Source: SAR324 cluster bacterium (GTDB lineage Bacteria > SAR324 > XYD2-FULL-50-16 > HCM1). Taken from it: a stretch of DNA of 64,000 bases. Below are positions 26,355 through 34,210 of the stretch, piece by piece. The notes below the pieces were generated by a model that was not told the origin of the DNA, did no database searches, and saw only the letters and a list, made by a program, of their open reading frames with translations. The stretch covers positions 53,562 through 117,561 of the forward strand of contig PUHO01000012.1 of the NCBI GenBank assembly GCA_002995645.1, written 5' to 3'. The translations under genes and the position numbers were made by a program. Within the stretch, counting starts at the first letter, position 1. Each line of letters opens with the position of its first letter.

Positions 26355-27371
26355 TTAATTAAAACGAATTCGTGGATCCACTGTGGCAAGGCATAGATCA
26401 GATAGTAAATTGCCAAAAAGAAATAGAAAGCTAGAAAAAAGTAATGAACCAAGTACCACAGGATAATCACGTTCTGTTACAGCTTGGTAGCCTAGTAAGC
26501 CTAGCCCATTAATATTAAATACGGTTTCAATAAGATAAGACCCGGTAAAAACAAGACTAATATTATGACCAAAAGTAGCGGCCAAAGGAATGAGAGAGTT
26601 TCGTAAAGCATGAACGTAGATAATCCGTCTTTTAGGCAGCCCTTTCGCAAAGGCAGTACGTATATAATTAGTATGGAGGTTATCTAGGAGCGAGTTTTTC
26701 ATTAATAAGGTCATAGCAGCAAACGAACCGACAGTATAACAGATTAAAGGTAAAATAGAATGATGTAAGATATCTATAATTTTACCTATGGTGCTGAGGC
26801 TATCAAATTCATCGCTAGTAAAACCGTTAATAGGAATAGAAGGCATATATTGACTTACAAAAGAAAGGAGTAGCAAGCCAAGTAAGAATGCTGGGATAGC
26901 GTAACCACTAAAGATTAGCATAGAAGAGAACGAGTCTATCCATGTATTGTGTTTTAATGCTTTGTAGATTCCTAAAGGAATAGCAATAAAGTAAGCTAGT
27001 AACGTAGTTATAATACCGTAGAATAAAGATACAGGTAAACGACCACGTATAATTTTCCAAACTGATTCGTTATATCTATAAGATGTGCCAAAGTCAAATT
27101 GTACGACTTTGCCTAGCCACTGTATATAAGCTACTAGTATGGGTTTATCTAAACCGTAGAATTTTTTTAAATTTTGTAATTCTTCTTCAGAAAGCCCTTC
27201 TTGCGCTGTCGATTGTTGGCTTGTCGATGATTGTGAAGAAAACTGCATTTCCATTAAAGTTTGCTCAATTGGACCGCCAGGCACAAACCTTGTAATAAAA
27301 AAGGTCAAAAAAGTAATGCCAATGAGAGTCGGAATGAGCAAAAACAAACGGCGAAAAATATATTGCTTCAT
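26355..27371 (-). CDS. ABC transporter permease, YejB/DppB-like
   Basis: 338 residues. It opens with the typical MKQYIFRRLFLLIPTLIGITFLTFFITRF segment (membrane helix 1) and RFVPGGP, and carries the permease EAA-like loop around RTAFAKGLPKRRIIYVHALRNSL with LIPLAATFG. About six hydrophobic segments. The long loop before helix 2 (SSQSSTSQQSTAQEG) is as in YejB. Peptide or microcin-type substrate import is the family role. The usual partners (binding protein, second permease, ATPases) are not adjacent: kamA-like follows and sodB precedes. Confidence 0.87.
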   Translation of the reverse strand: MKQYIFRRLFLLIPTLIGITFLTFFITRFVPGGPIEQTLMEMQFSSQSSTSQQSTAQEGLSEEELQNLKKFYGLDKPILVAYIQWLGKVVQFDFGTSYRYNESVWKIIRGRLPVSLFYGIITTLLAYFIAIPLGIYKALKHNTWIDSFSSMLIFSGYAIPAFLLGLLLLSFVSQYMPSIPINGFTSDEFDSLSTIGKIIDILHHSILPLICYTVGSFAAMTLLMKNSLLDNLHTNYIRTAFAKGLPKRRIIYVHALRNSLIPLAATFGHNISLVFTGSYLIETVFNINGLGLLGYQAVTERDYPVVLGSLLFSSFLFLFGNLLSDLCLATVDPRIRFN

Positions 27372-27393
27372 AGGTTAACAACACAATAAGATA

Positions 27394-27990
27394 TTAACCT
27401 AGATTTTGATTAGCAAAATCCCAGTTAATAAGTTTATCCAAAAAGTTATTAATATAATCAACACGAAGATTTTTATAATCTAAGTAATATGCATGTTCCC
27501 AAACGTCAATTGTAAGTATTGGCGTTTTGTTTTCAGTAAGGGGAGTTGCCGCATTGGAGGTCTTTATAATTTCAAGCTTACCATTATTTAATACAAGCCA
27601 TGCCCAACCGCTACCAAATTGAGTAGTTGCCGCTGCAACGAAAGCTTCACGGAATTTGTCAAAAGAACCAAAATCAGCATCAATTTTTTGTGCTATTTTT
27701 CCAGTTGGTTTTGCTGATGCTCCTTTGTCTGTTATCGAATTCCAATAGAAAGTATGATTAAAAACTTGTGCTGCATTGTTGAAAATGCCAACATGATCCG
27801 GATTAGTAGCCGCTTTTTTAATGACCTCTTCTAGAGACATAGTAGCGTATGGCGTACCTTCTGTTAGCTTGTTTAAGTTAGTAACGTACGTTTGATGATG
27901 TTTTCCGTAATGCACAGCTACAGTGTTACTAGATATAGTAGGCTCTAAAGCTGCTTCTTGGTATGGTAAAGGTGGAAGGGTAAAGCTCAT
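27394..27990 (-). CDS. sodB: Superoxide dismutase, Fe type
   Basis: 198 residues. Metal ligands: His in AVHYGKHHQTYV (~27), His in VFNHTFYWN (~79), Asp and His in DVWEHAYYLDY (~165). NNAAQVFNH with Gln and GSGWAWLV favour the iron form. Cytoplasmic detoxification of superoxide. It has its own promoter and an AAAAGGAA ribosome site, and sits after the rplL terminator, so it is not part of the ribosomal operon. Confidence 0.95.
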   Translation of the reverse strand: MSFTLPPLPYQEAALEPTISSNTVAVHYGKHHQTYVTNLNKLTEGTPYATMSLEEVIKKAATNPDHVGIFNNAAQVFNHTFYWNSITDKGASAKPTGKIAQKIDADFGSFDKFREAFVAAATTQFGSGWAWLVLNNGKLEIIKTSNAATPLTENKTPILTIDVWEHAYYLDYKNLRVDYINNFLDKLINWDFANQNLG

Positions 27991-28032
27991 ATATTTCCTT
28001 TTGAAAAGTAGATAAATTAAAAATATATATCT

Positions 28033-28061
28033 AGTTTATAAAAAAAATATAATTTTTTCAA
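28033..28061 (-). promoter_or_regulatory. Sigma70-type promoter of sodB
   Basis: On the minus strand: TTGAAA (28061-28056), 17-bp spacer, TAAACT (28038-28033). It starts just after the rplL terminator T-run, about 43 bp upstream of the sodB ATG. Confidence 0.65.
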
Positions 28062-28067
28062 GCTTAA

Positions 28068-28123
28068 ATAAAAAAATACATAATTCTTATTTACTCTCAA
28101 TAGGATAAAAGTAAATAAGAATT
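28068..28123 (-). terminator. Strong Rho-independent terminator after rplL
   Basis: A perfect 14-bp inverted repeat, AATTCTTATTTACT (28082-28095) with AGTAAATAAGAATT (28110-28123), followed on the minus strand by a T-rich tail (28068-28079). It begins 10 bp after the rplL stop. This ends the ribosomal operon at rplL, where most bacteria continue into rpoBC. Confidence 0.92.
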
Positions 28124-28133
28124 ACTACGATTA

Positions 28134-28523
28134 TTACTTAACTTCGGCAGTAGCGCCTGCTTCAGCTAGTTTTTTAACAATCTCGTCAGCTTCAGCTTTA
28201 CTGATGCCTTCTTTGACTTTACAATCAGCGCCGGCACTTTCAACTAAGTCTTTTGCTTCTTTTAGTCCAAGACTAGTAATAGCACGAACTTCTTTAATTA
28301 CGTTGATTTTTTTATCACCACTAGCAGTTAAAACAACGTCAAATTCTGTTTTTTCTTCAGCAGCTTCAGCAGCACCGCCAGCAGCACCGCCAGCAACAGC
28401 TACTGTTGCCGCAGCAGCACTTACGCCAAATTTATCTTCTAATTCTTTTACTAGCTCAGAAAGCTCAAGTACAGACATACTTGAAATTGCTTCAATTAAT
28501 TGATCTTTTGTGATTTCAGCCAT
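28134..28523 (-). CDS. rplL: 50S ribosomal protein L7/L12
   Basis: 129 residues. N-terminal dimerisation domain (SSMSVLELSELVKELEDKFGV), an Ala/Gly-rich hinge (~38-55) and the C-terminal factor-binding domain (EFDVVLTASGDKKINVIKEVRAITSLGLKEAKDLVE). A good GGGAAACTCC-type leader precedes the ATG. Last gene of the rplK-A-J-L unit. Confidence 0.98.
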   Translation of the reverse strand: MAEITKDQLIEAISSMSVLELSELVKELEDKFGVSAAAATVAVAGGAAGGAAEAAEEKTEFDVVLTASGDKKINVIKEVRAITSLGLKEAKDLVESAGADCKVKEGISKAEADEIVKKLAEAGATAEVK

Positions 28524-28565
28524 GGGAAACTCCTATGTTATGTATTATATGGTTTATATATAGTT

Positions 28566-29093
28566 TTACTTTTTGCTCTCTACAACAGCTTGTAGTGTGC
28601 GAGCAAATTTGCTTGGAACTTCATTAATAGTTCGTACAAATTGAGTAATTGGTGAGTTAAGTAAGAATAGTAACTTAACAATCAATTCTTCTTTTGAAGG
28701 AAGGGCAGCTAAAGACGCAACTTCACTACTGGAAAGTACTTTCCCTGTTCCGTCTGTAACCAACATACCGTTAATAAGTTTAAGTTTTTCATTGTCTTTG
28801 GCGCCTTCAACAATCGTTTTTGCTGGAGAAATAGGATTCTCTTGGCTATATACAAGCGCTCTGTTTTCTTTAAAAGAAGAAATTAAATCTTCAAAAGGAG
28901 TTCCTTTTGCGGCAATGCGAGCTAACGTATTCTTAAGAACGCGAAACGAAGCTTGTTGTTCGTAAAGCTTTTTTCTTAAGTTAGTTAATTCTTCCACTGT
29001 CAAGCCACTGAAGTCGACTAAAACACCGGCAGCTGAAGATTGAAATATGCCTTTTAATTCTTCAATAAGAATTTCTTTTTCTTTTCGATTCAT
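28566..29093 (-). CDS. rplJ: 50S ribosomal protein L10
   Basis: 175 residues, normal length. VLVDFSGLTVEELTNLRKKLYE and FRVLKNTLARIAAKGT are L10 signatures. The C-terminal helix binds L7/L12 dimers. An L10-leader-like RNA precedes it. Confidence 0.97.
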   Translation of the reverse strand: MNRKEKEILIEELKGIFQSSAAGVLVDFSGLTVEELTNLRKKLYEQQASFRVLKNTLARIAAKGTPFEDLISSFKENRALVYSQENPISPAKTIVEGAKDNEKLKLINGMLVTDGTGKVLSSSEVASLAALPSKEELIVKLLFLLNSPITQFVRTINEVPSKFARTLQAVVESKK

Positions 29094-29236
29094 AATCTCA
29101 CTCTAGTTTGATTAGGTGAATAAAAAATTATCAGAGAAAGAAGGTAAGCAAGATAGGTAGGTCTAAGAAGCACTACGTTATCTCGGCAGGAAATTAAGCG
29201 AAAAGCACCTGCTTTCTTCGATAACTAAGATAAATA
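29094..29236 (-). promoter_or_regulatory. Ribosomal protein L10 leader (autoregulatory RNA)
   Basis: The 150-bp gap before rplJ can fold, on the minus strand, as GTTATC (29225-29220) paired with GATAAC (29182-29177), enclosing GCAGG (29212-29208) paired with CCTGC (29190-29186). The block from GCAGGTGC through CCTGCCGAG followed by TAGACC resembles the conserved L10 leader. L10-L12 binding to this RNA represses rplJ-rplL in other bacteria; that is known for the family and inferred here. Confidence 0.82.
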
Positions 29237-29245
29237 ATGTATTAC

Positions 29246-29938
29246 TTAACGTAATGAATTTTCGTCAATTTTAATACCCGGTCCCATTGTGGAGGTTATA
29301 TTAACACCACGGATATACGATCCTTTAGCAGATGCCGGCTTTAATTTAATTAAAGTATCATATAAGGCAACTAAATTTTCTTTTATTTTTTCCGGTTCAA
29401 ACGATACTAAACCAATGCTAGCATGTACGTTTGCACTTTTATCAGTACGGAATTGGATTTGTCCTTTTTTAATTTCTGTAACTGTGTCGGCAATATTCAT
29501 GGTTACAGTCCCTACTTTAGGGTTAGGCATTAAGCCCCTTGGTCCAAGAATACGTCCAATTTTACCAACAAGTCCCATTGCGTCAGGTGTAGCAATTACA
29601 CGATCAAACTCAAGCCAACCGCCTTGTATTTTTTCAATCATACTATCGCCACCGGCAAAATCAGCACCTGCGTCAAGCGCTTCTTTTTCTTTTTCCCCGT
29701 TGGCAATAACTAAGATACGTACTTCTTTTCCCGTTCCATTTGGTAAAGAACAGCTAGATCGAATCATTTGATCTGTTTTTCTTGGATCAATACCAAGACG
29801 TATACAAACGTCTAATTTTTCAGCAAAACTAGATAAAGTAAATTTTTTAAGTAATTCAACTGCTTCTAAAATGTCGTATTTTTTAGTAGAGTCAATTTCA
29901 CCTAACCACGCTTTACTGCGTTTACTTACATTTTTCAT
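29246..29938 (-). CDS. rplA: 50S ribosomal protein L1
   Basis: 230 residues. SFAEKLDVCIRLGIDPRKTDQMIRSS, LGKIGRILGPRGLMPNPKVGTV and GQIQFRTDKSANVHASIG are diagnostic. Binds 23S rRNA at the L1 stalk and can repress rplK-rplA translation. Confidence 0.98.
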   Translation of the reverse strand: MKNVSKRSKAWLGEIDSTKKYDILEAVELLKKFTLSSFAEKLDVCIRLGIDPRKTDQMIRSSCSLPNGTGKEVRILVIANGEKEKEALDAGADFAGGDSMIEKIQGGWLEFDRVIATPDAMGLVGKIGRILGPRGLMPNPKVGTVTMNIADTVTEIKKGQIQFRTDKSANVHASIGLVSFEPEKIKENLVALYDTLIKLKPASAKGSYIRGVNITSTMGPGIKIDENSLR

Positions 29939-30023
29939 TATAATTCCTTGTAGTTAGCAGGTACGACTTAATAAATACAGCTTTCTTTTCCCTGCAAAAT
30001 AAAAGAAAACAGTTTGCTTTAAT

Positions 30024-30449
30024 TTAGCTAGGAACTTCAATTCCCATACTTTTTGCTGTTCCTTTAACAAGTTCCACAGCAGAAGTAATATCGTAACAAT
30101 TAAGATCAGGCAATTTAATTTTAGCAATCTCTTCTAATTGTTCTTGCGTCACATTCCCTACTTTTTCCATATTAGGAGTAGAAGAACCTTTATCAATGCC
30201 AAGTGCTTTTTTAAGTAACACAGGAACAGGCGGTGTTTTTGTGATAAAAGAAAAAGACCGATCTGCGTATACAGTAATAACAACAGGAATAATCATTCCT
30301 TTTTGTGCTTCTGTTTTTGAGTTGAAACTTTTGCAAAACTCCATAATATTAACACCATGTTGACCTAAAGCCGGTCCAATAGGTGGTGATGGAGAAGCTG
30401 CGCCAGCGGCAATTTGTAGTTTAATATAGCCTGTAATTTTTTTTGCCAT
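30024..30449 (-). CDS. rplK: 50S ribosomal protein L11
   Basis: 141 residues, family length. The Pro-rich N-terminal motif [26 protein letters not shown] and C-terminal [30 protein letters not shown] are diagnostic. AAGAGGAT ribosome site upstream. Part of the GTPase-associated centre. Confidence 0.98.
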   Translation of the reverse strand: [141 protein letters not shown]

Positions 30450-30483
30450 AATATCCTCTTAAATAATGCAAGGTAATGTTCTT

Positions 30484-31029
30484 TTATTCTATAGGTTTTA
30501 CTTTGTCGAAGCTAAGTTCTAAAGGGGTTGGACGCCCAAATATATTTACAAGAACGCTTAGCTTGCTATGTTCTTTGTCAACATTGTCAATGGTGCCGTT
30601 AAATTCAGCAAAGGGACCTTCAATAACGATAATTTTATCACCAACTTGAAAAGTTGAATCTGCTTCTGTTTGTTTTATGCCGTTTTGGATTTGATCTAAT
30701 ATTTTATTAATTTCACTTTCCGGCACAAACACAGGATTTTCTTTTGTCCCGCCTATAAATCCGGAAACACGGTTAATTCCTCTTAATAAAGAAATTAAAT
30801 CCGGAGAAATTATCATTTTAATAAAGATATAACCGGGATAATAGGTGACTTTACGTGTTTTATCGTTTTTCTTGCTTGTTACTTCTTCAGAAGGAATAAA
30901 AATTTCTTCAACAAAGGCGTCTTGTCCTTGTAGTTTTAATTCTTTTTCTATTAGAAGTTTGACTCTAGCTTCGTATCCTGCTGATGTTTGCAGAATATAC
31001 CATTTTTTTTCAGAAGATTGCTCACTCAT
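30484..31029 (-). CDS. nusG: Transcription termination/antitermination factor NusG
   Basis: 181 residues. NGN domain at the N-terminus (KWYILQTSAGYEARVKLLIE, YYPGYIFIKM) and a C-terminal KOW domain (FQVGDKIIVIEGPFAEFNGTI). Three bases downstream of secE, as in most bacteria. Confidence 0.97.
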   Translation of the reverse strand: MSEQSSEKKWYILQTSAGYEARVKLLIEKELKLQGQDAFVEEIFIPSEEVTSKKNDKTRKVTYYPGYIFIKMIISPDLISLLRGINRVSGFIGGTKENPVFVPESEINKILDQIQNGIKQTEADSTFQVGDKIIVIEGPFAEFNGTIDNVDKEHSKLSVLVNIFGRPTPLELSFDKVKPIE

Positions 31030-31032
31030 AAG

Positions 31033-31221
31033 TTAACCGCCGAAAATGGTCTGAACAATAGAAGCAAGACCGTAGTCAACAGCACCAAGTATAATGGCAA
31101 TTAAACAAGAAAAATAAAGCACAACACCAGTATGCTTTTTAACGGCATTACGAGTTGGCCAAGTTACTTTTTTAAATTCGCTACGTACGTTAGATAGAAA
31201 AATTCTAGTATTATTAAACAT
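31033..31221 (-). CDS. secE: Preprotein translocase subunit SecE
   Basis: 62 residues, the short single-span form. EFKKVTWPTRNAVKKHTGVVL is the conserved amphipathic helix, followed by one membrane segment. Component of SecYEG. Preceded by tRNA-Trp and followed by nusG. Confidence 0.95.
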   Translation of the reverse strand: MFNNTRIFLSNVRSEFKKVTWPTRNAVKKHTGVVLYFSCLIAIILGAVDYGLASIVQTIFGG

Positions 31222-31258
31222 GTAATTTCTTTTGTAAAAGTCAATAAATTCGGATAAA

Positions 31259-31334
31259 TGGCAGGTCAGGAGGGATTCGAACCCCCAACACTCGGTTTTG
31301 GAGACCGATGCTCTACCGTTAGAGCTACTGACCT
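31259..31334 (-). tRNA. tRNA-Trp (CCA anticodon)
   Basis: 76 nt. Acceptor stem AGGTCAG/CTGACCT, anticodon loop CTCCAAA with anticodon CCA, T-loop GGTTCGAATCC, encoded 3' CCA. Its first bases overlap the rpmG stop codon. Confidence 0.97.
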
Positions 31335-31482
31335 ACTTTGCTTCTTTGTGCAAAGTATGCTTTCTATCACGATTACAGAATTTTTTAACTTCAAGTTTAG
31401 CTGGTTTAGTTTTTTTATTACGTGTTGTCGTGTAATTTTTTTCTTTGCATTCTGTGCATTGTAAATGTATAATGTCGCGCAT
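31333..31482 (-). CDS. rpmG: 50S ribosomal protein L33
   Basis: 49 residues. It begins MRDIIHLQC and contains ECKEKNYTTTRNKK and CNRDRKHTLHKE, the L33 signature. Two Cys remain of the CxxC pairs (CTEC), with a single Cys later, so the zinc site is incomplete. The TAG stop shares two bases with the start of tRNA-Trp, so mRNA and tRNA must be separated by processing inside the stop codon. Confidence 0.93.
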   Translation of the reverse strand: MRDIIHLQCTECKEKNYTTTRNKKTKPAKLEVKKFCNRDRKHTLHKEAK

Positions 31483-31530
31483 AAAAATGACCTGTAGGTT
31501 AAATGGTAAACGCAATGACCGGATAGCAAA

Positions 31531-31605
31531 TGGAGCCTGGAAGCAGGATTGAACTGCCGACCTCTTCCTTACCAAGGAAACGCTCTGCCACTGAGCTACC
31601 CAGGC
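31531..31605 (-). tRNA. tRNA-Thr (GGT anticodon)
   Basis: 75 nt. Acceptor GCCTGGG/CTTCCAGGC region, anticodon loop TTGGTAA with anticodon GGT, T-loop GTTCAATCC, encoded CCA. In many proteobacteria tuf follows this gene; here rpmG follows. Confidence 0.95.
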
Positions 31606-31614
31606 GTATAATCC

Positions 31615-31699
31615 TGGTGGGGAGAGAAGGATTCGAACCTTCGAAGGCGTAGCCAACAGATTTACAGTCTGCCCCCTTTGGCCACTCGGGAATCTCCCC
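31615..31699 (-). tRNA. tRNA-Tyr (GTA anticodon)
   Basis: 85 nt class II tRNA with a long variable arm. Acceptor GGGGAGA/TCTCCCC, anticodon GTA in CTGTAAA, encoded CCA. Only 9 bp from tRNA-Thr (GGT), where a tRNA-Gly gene is usual. Confidence 0.96.
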
Positions 31700-31739
31700 T
31701 TCATACCAAGTATTCTTTAAAATGATTTAAGCGGTAATC

Positions 31740-31815
31740 TGGTGCTGGCTAGAGGATTCGAACTCCTGACCTACTGATTACAAATCAGCCGCTCTACCAA
31801 CTGAGCTAAGCCAGC
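31740..31815 (-). tRNA. tRNA-Thr (TGT anticodon)
   Basis: 76 nt. Acceptor GCTGGCT/AGCCAGC, anticodon loop TTTGTAA with anticodon TGT, T-loop GTTCGAATCC, encoded CCA. First gene of the tRNA/rpmG/secE/nusG run. Confidence 0.96.
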
Positions 31816-31825
31816 ATATTTATAA

Positions 31826-31854
31826 AATTTCTCATATTAATTTTATTTTGTCAA
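31826..31854 (-). promoter_or_regulatory. Likely promoter of the tRNA/secE/ribosomal run
   Basis: On the minus strand: TTGACA (31854-31849), 17-bp spacer, GAAATT (31831-31826), ten bases before the tRNA-Thr 5' end. The initiator tRNA promoter at 35203 has the same geometry, which supports this weak -10. Confidence 0.5.
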
Positions 31855-32286
31855 ATGTTTTTTACTTTTTTATAAAATTACTTTTTTATTTGCTTAATTT
31901 TGCTTGCAAAACGCGCTTTTATTTTCGCTTTTTAGTAGGTGTATTATCTACGATATACGGTGATATTACTTTATATTGCGGCAAGGTAATTAAAAGTAAT
32001 TTTGGATACTCTAATAATTAATATGATACGCCTTACTGTCTTTATGATATTCACTACTTCTTTTATATCATTTGCTATACTGACCATGTTTACCCTTTTT
32101 ATTAATTATATTTTTTCTCATTTTATAACACATTTTTTATAAAGTATAATGCAAAGTATTTTAAATTTAAATTAATTTAGTTATTAATTTAGAATTAAAC
32201 TAAATAAGTATATTGTGTATTTTTGAATTAATTTATGGTATAAAATATAGATATTTAAAAATATTAGTATTTATTTTAGGAAATCT
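31855..32286. other. AT-rich gap between tRNA cluster and era
   Basis: About 430 bp, very AT-rich, between divergently read units. I see no tRNA, terminator or repeat. It contains one possible tiny hydrophobic reading frame (32023-32142) and a TATAAAAT box at 32240-32247 that may serve era, though no good -35 is seen. tuf and tRNA-Gly, expected near here, are absent. Confidence 0.5.
32023..32142 (+). CDS. Possible small membrane peptide
   Basis: 39 codons from ATG to TAA, almost entirely hydrophobic (MIRLTVFMIFTTSFISFAIL start), consistent with one or two membrane spans. There is no clear ribosome site, and AT-rich DNA produces hydrophobic frames by chance, so this is speculative. Confidence 0.2.
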   Translation: MIRLTVFMIFTTSFISFAILTMFTLFINYIFSHFITHFL

Positions 32287-33201
32287 ATGGAAAAAACCTA
32301 TGCCGGCTTTGTTGCTTTAATAGGACGCCCTAGCGTGGGGAAGTCAACACTGCTTAATTGTTTGATGAAGCAAAAACTAGCAATTACATCGTATAAACCG
32401 CAAACAACAAGAAACCAAATTCGAGCTGTGCTTACAGAAGAACAAAGACAGCTTATTTTACTTGATACGCCCGGATTACATACGCCAAGTACGGCATTAC
32501 ATGAACGTATTGTTGGTTATGCTAAAAAAGCGGCGTTAAGTGCCGATTTAGTTTGTTGGTTAATTACGCCGATTCGTGTTGATTCGCCTATTCCTATGGG
32601 AGATCAGCATATTCTTGAGTCTTTGAAAAATAAGTTTACCCAAATACCTTTATTTTTATTAATTAACAAAATAGACCAAGCAACAGATGAAGAGCTTTTA
32701 TATACGGCTAAAGTATATAGTGAATTATATGCTGCGCAAGAAATCTTTTTTATTAGTGCCTTAAAAAGTAAAGGTACTGATAAAGTAAAAAAGTATATGC
32801 AAGAAGCCTTGCCGGAAAATGAATTTTTATTTCCTGAAGATAGGTATACTGACGTAAGCGAGAATAAGCTTATTGGTGAGTTAATACGTGAGCAGGTGAT
32901 TCGTTGTACACATAAAGAAATACCTTATGGTGCGGCGGTGATGATTGACCAGATGAAAGAGGTGAATCAAGGTAGAAAGCTAGAAGTATACGCTACTATT
33001 TTTCTTTCTAAGGATAGCCATAAAGCTATTGTTATTGGGGCAAAAGGTAGCATGCTTAAAGAAATAGGCACAGCAGCACGCAAAAGTATTGCACGTGTTG
33101 TTGGTATGCCTGTTTATCTTGGTTTGCACGTTAAAATTAAACGTGATTGGGTAAATCGTGGTGGTGCTCTAGAAGAATTTGGCTATACAAGACAAGGATA
33201 A
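32287..33201 (+). CDS. era: GTPase Era
   Basis: 304 residues. G1 GRPSVGKSTLL, G2-region TSYKPQTTRNQI, G3 DTPGLH, G4 NKID, and a C-terminal KH domain (HKAIVIGAKGSMLKEIGTAAR). Era binds 16S rRNA in 30S maturation. Ribosome site TAGGAA upstream. A 6-bp hairpin (TTCCCA/TGGGAA) follows the stop but lacks a T-run. Confidence 0.97.
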   Translation: MEKTYAGFVALIGRPSVGKSTLLNCLMKQKLAITSYKPQTTRNQIRAVLTEEQRQLILLDTPGLHTPSTALHERIVGYAKKAALSADLVCWLITPIRVDSPIPMGDQHILESLKNKFTQIPLFLLINKIDQATDEELLYTAKVYSELYAAQEIFFISALKSKGTDKVKKYMQEALPENEFLFPEDRYTDVSENKLIGELIREQVIRCTHKEIPYGAAVMIDQMKEVNQGRKLEVYATIFLSKDSHKAIVIGAKGSMLKEIGTAARKSIARVVGMPVYLGLHVKIKRDWVNRGGALEEFGYTRQG

Positions 33202-33254
33202 GTTCCCAGACTTGGGAATACTGAAATTAACATTGTATAAAAAATAGATTAGCT

Positions 33255-34202
33255 ATGAGCGAAAGAATAACGGAACAAATAGTAAGAGATACGTTTTTGC
33301 CTTGTAAGGAGCAAGGTTTTATAGCTGAAAAAGAAACTTCGTCGTTTACTTCTAGGATATTATGCGGCGATGTGTTGGAAAAGCTTAATGACTTGAATAA
33401 ACAAGAAAAATTTGATGTTATTATAATAGATCCGCCTTACAATATAGGTAAAGATTTTGGCAATAATAAAGATTTGATGGAGCTAGAATCCTATATTACA
33501 TGGTCAAAAGAATGGCTTGATTTGTGCTTTGAAGTGTTGGCTGATAACGGATTAATTTATGTATATGGCTTCCCTGAAATATTAGCAAGAATAGCCGTTC
33601 GCTATCCTATAGATAAACAGCGTATATTGGTGTGGCATTATACGAATAAAACAACGCCTAGCTCTACTTTTTGGCAACGTTCATATGAGGCTATCCTTTG
33701 TCTATGGAATAAAGATCGTCCGTCTTTAGAAATTGATCAAATTAGAGAACCTTATACAGATAGTTATATGAAATGTGAAGGCAAGAAAAGGAGGCAAACG
33801 CAAGGACGGTTTGGAAACAAAACGACTACCTATAAAGTTAATAAAAACGGGGCATTACCGAGAGATGTTATTAAAATACCGGCGCTTGCTGGAGGGGCAG
33901 GTTATAAAGAGCGGTATTTTATGTGTAGAACTTGTAATAATAATCTATTTAGCAGTAAGAAAATCGCAGAGCATACAAATCACGATATTGTAAAACATCC
34001 AACACAAAAACCCATGAAATTGACAAAAAAACTTATACAATCAAGGATAAAAAGAAATAATGGGCGCGTTTTAATTCCTTTTGTTGGCAGTGGATCAGAG
34101 TGTGTAGTTGCAAAGGAATTAGGCATTGCGTATCTAGGTTTTGAGTTAAACCCGGAATATGTTGAATGTGCTAAAAAATGGTTAGAAATATGTACAGATT
34201 AA
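33255..34202 (+). CDS. DNA methyltransferase, beta-class amino-MTase (type II style)
   Basis: 315 residues. The catalytic motif IV, IIIDPPYNIGKDF (~56-68), precedes the AdoMet motif, VLIPFVGSGSECVVAKELG (~272-290), the order typical of beta-class N6-adenine or N4-cytosine enzymes. HPTQKPMKL is the conserved motif before motif I. A CxxC (FMCRTCNNN) in the target-recognition part is unusual. The recognition sequence cannot be read from the protein. It is followed 8 bp later by a broken reading frame that looks like its partner endonuclease, so it may now be an orphan methylase. Confidence 0.9.
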   Translation: MSERITEQIVRDTFLPCKEQGFIAEKETSSFTSRILCGDVLEKLNDLNKQEKFDVIIIDPPYNIGKDFGNNKDLMELESYITWSKEWLDLCFEVLADNGLIYVYGFPEILARIAVRYPIDKQRILVWHYTNKTTPSSTFWQRSYEAILCLWNKDRPSLEIDQIREPYTDSYMKCEGKKRRQTQGRFGNKTTTYKVNKNGALPRDVIKIPALAGGAGYKERYFMCRTCNNNLFSSKKIAEHTNHDIVKHPTQKPMKLTKKLIQSRIKRNNGRVLIPFVGSGSECVVAKELGIAYLGFELNPEYVECAKKWLEICTD

Positions 34203-34210
34203 TAGGTGTC

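Noticed and set aside
29289..29771. Long plus-strand frame opposite rplA
   Set aside because: It is antisense to a certain ribosomal gene, with no ribosome site and no recognisable product.
31336..31704. N-terminal extension of rpmG through the tRNA genes
   Set aside because: The open frame upstream of the rpmG ATG runs across tRNA-Thr and tRNA-Tyr and is not protein-like.
33203..33218. Terminator after era
   Set aside because: A 6-bp stem with no T-run; too weak to call.
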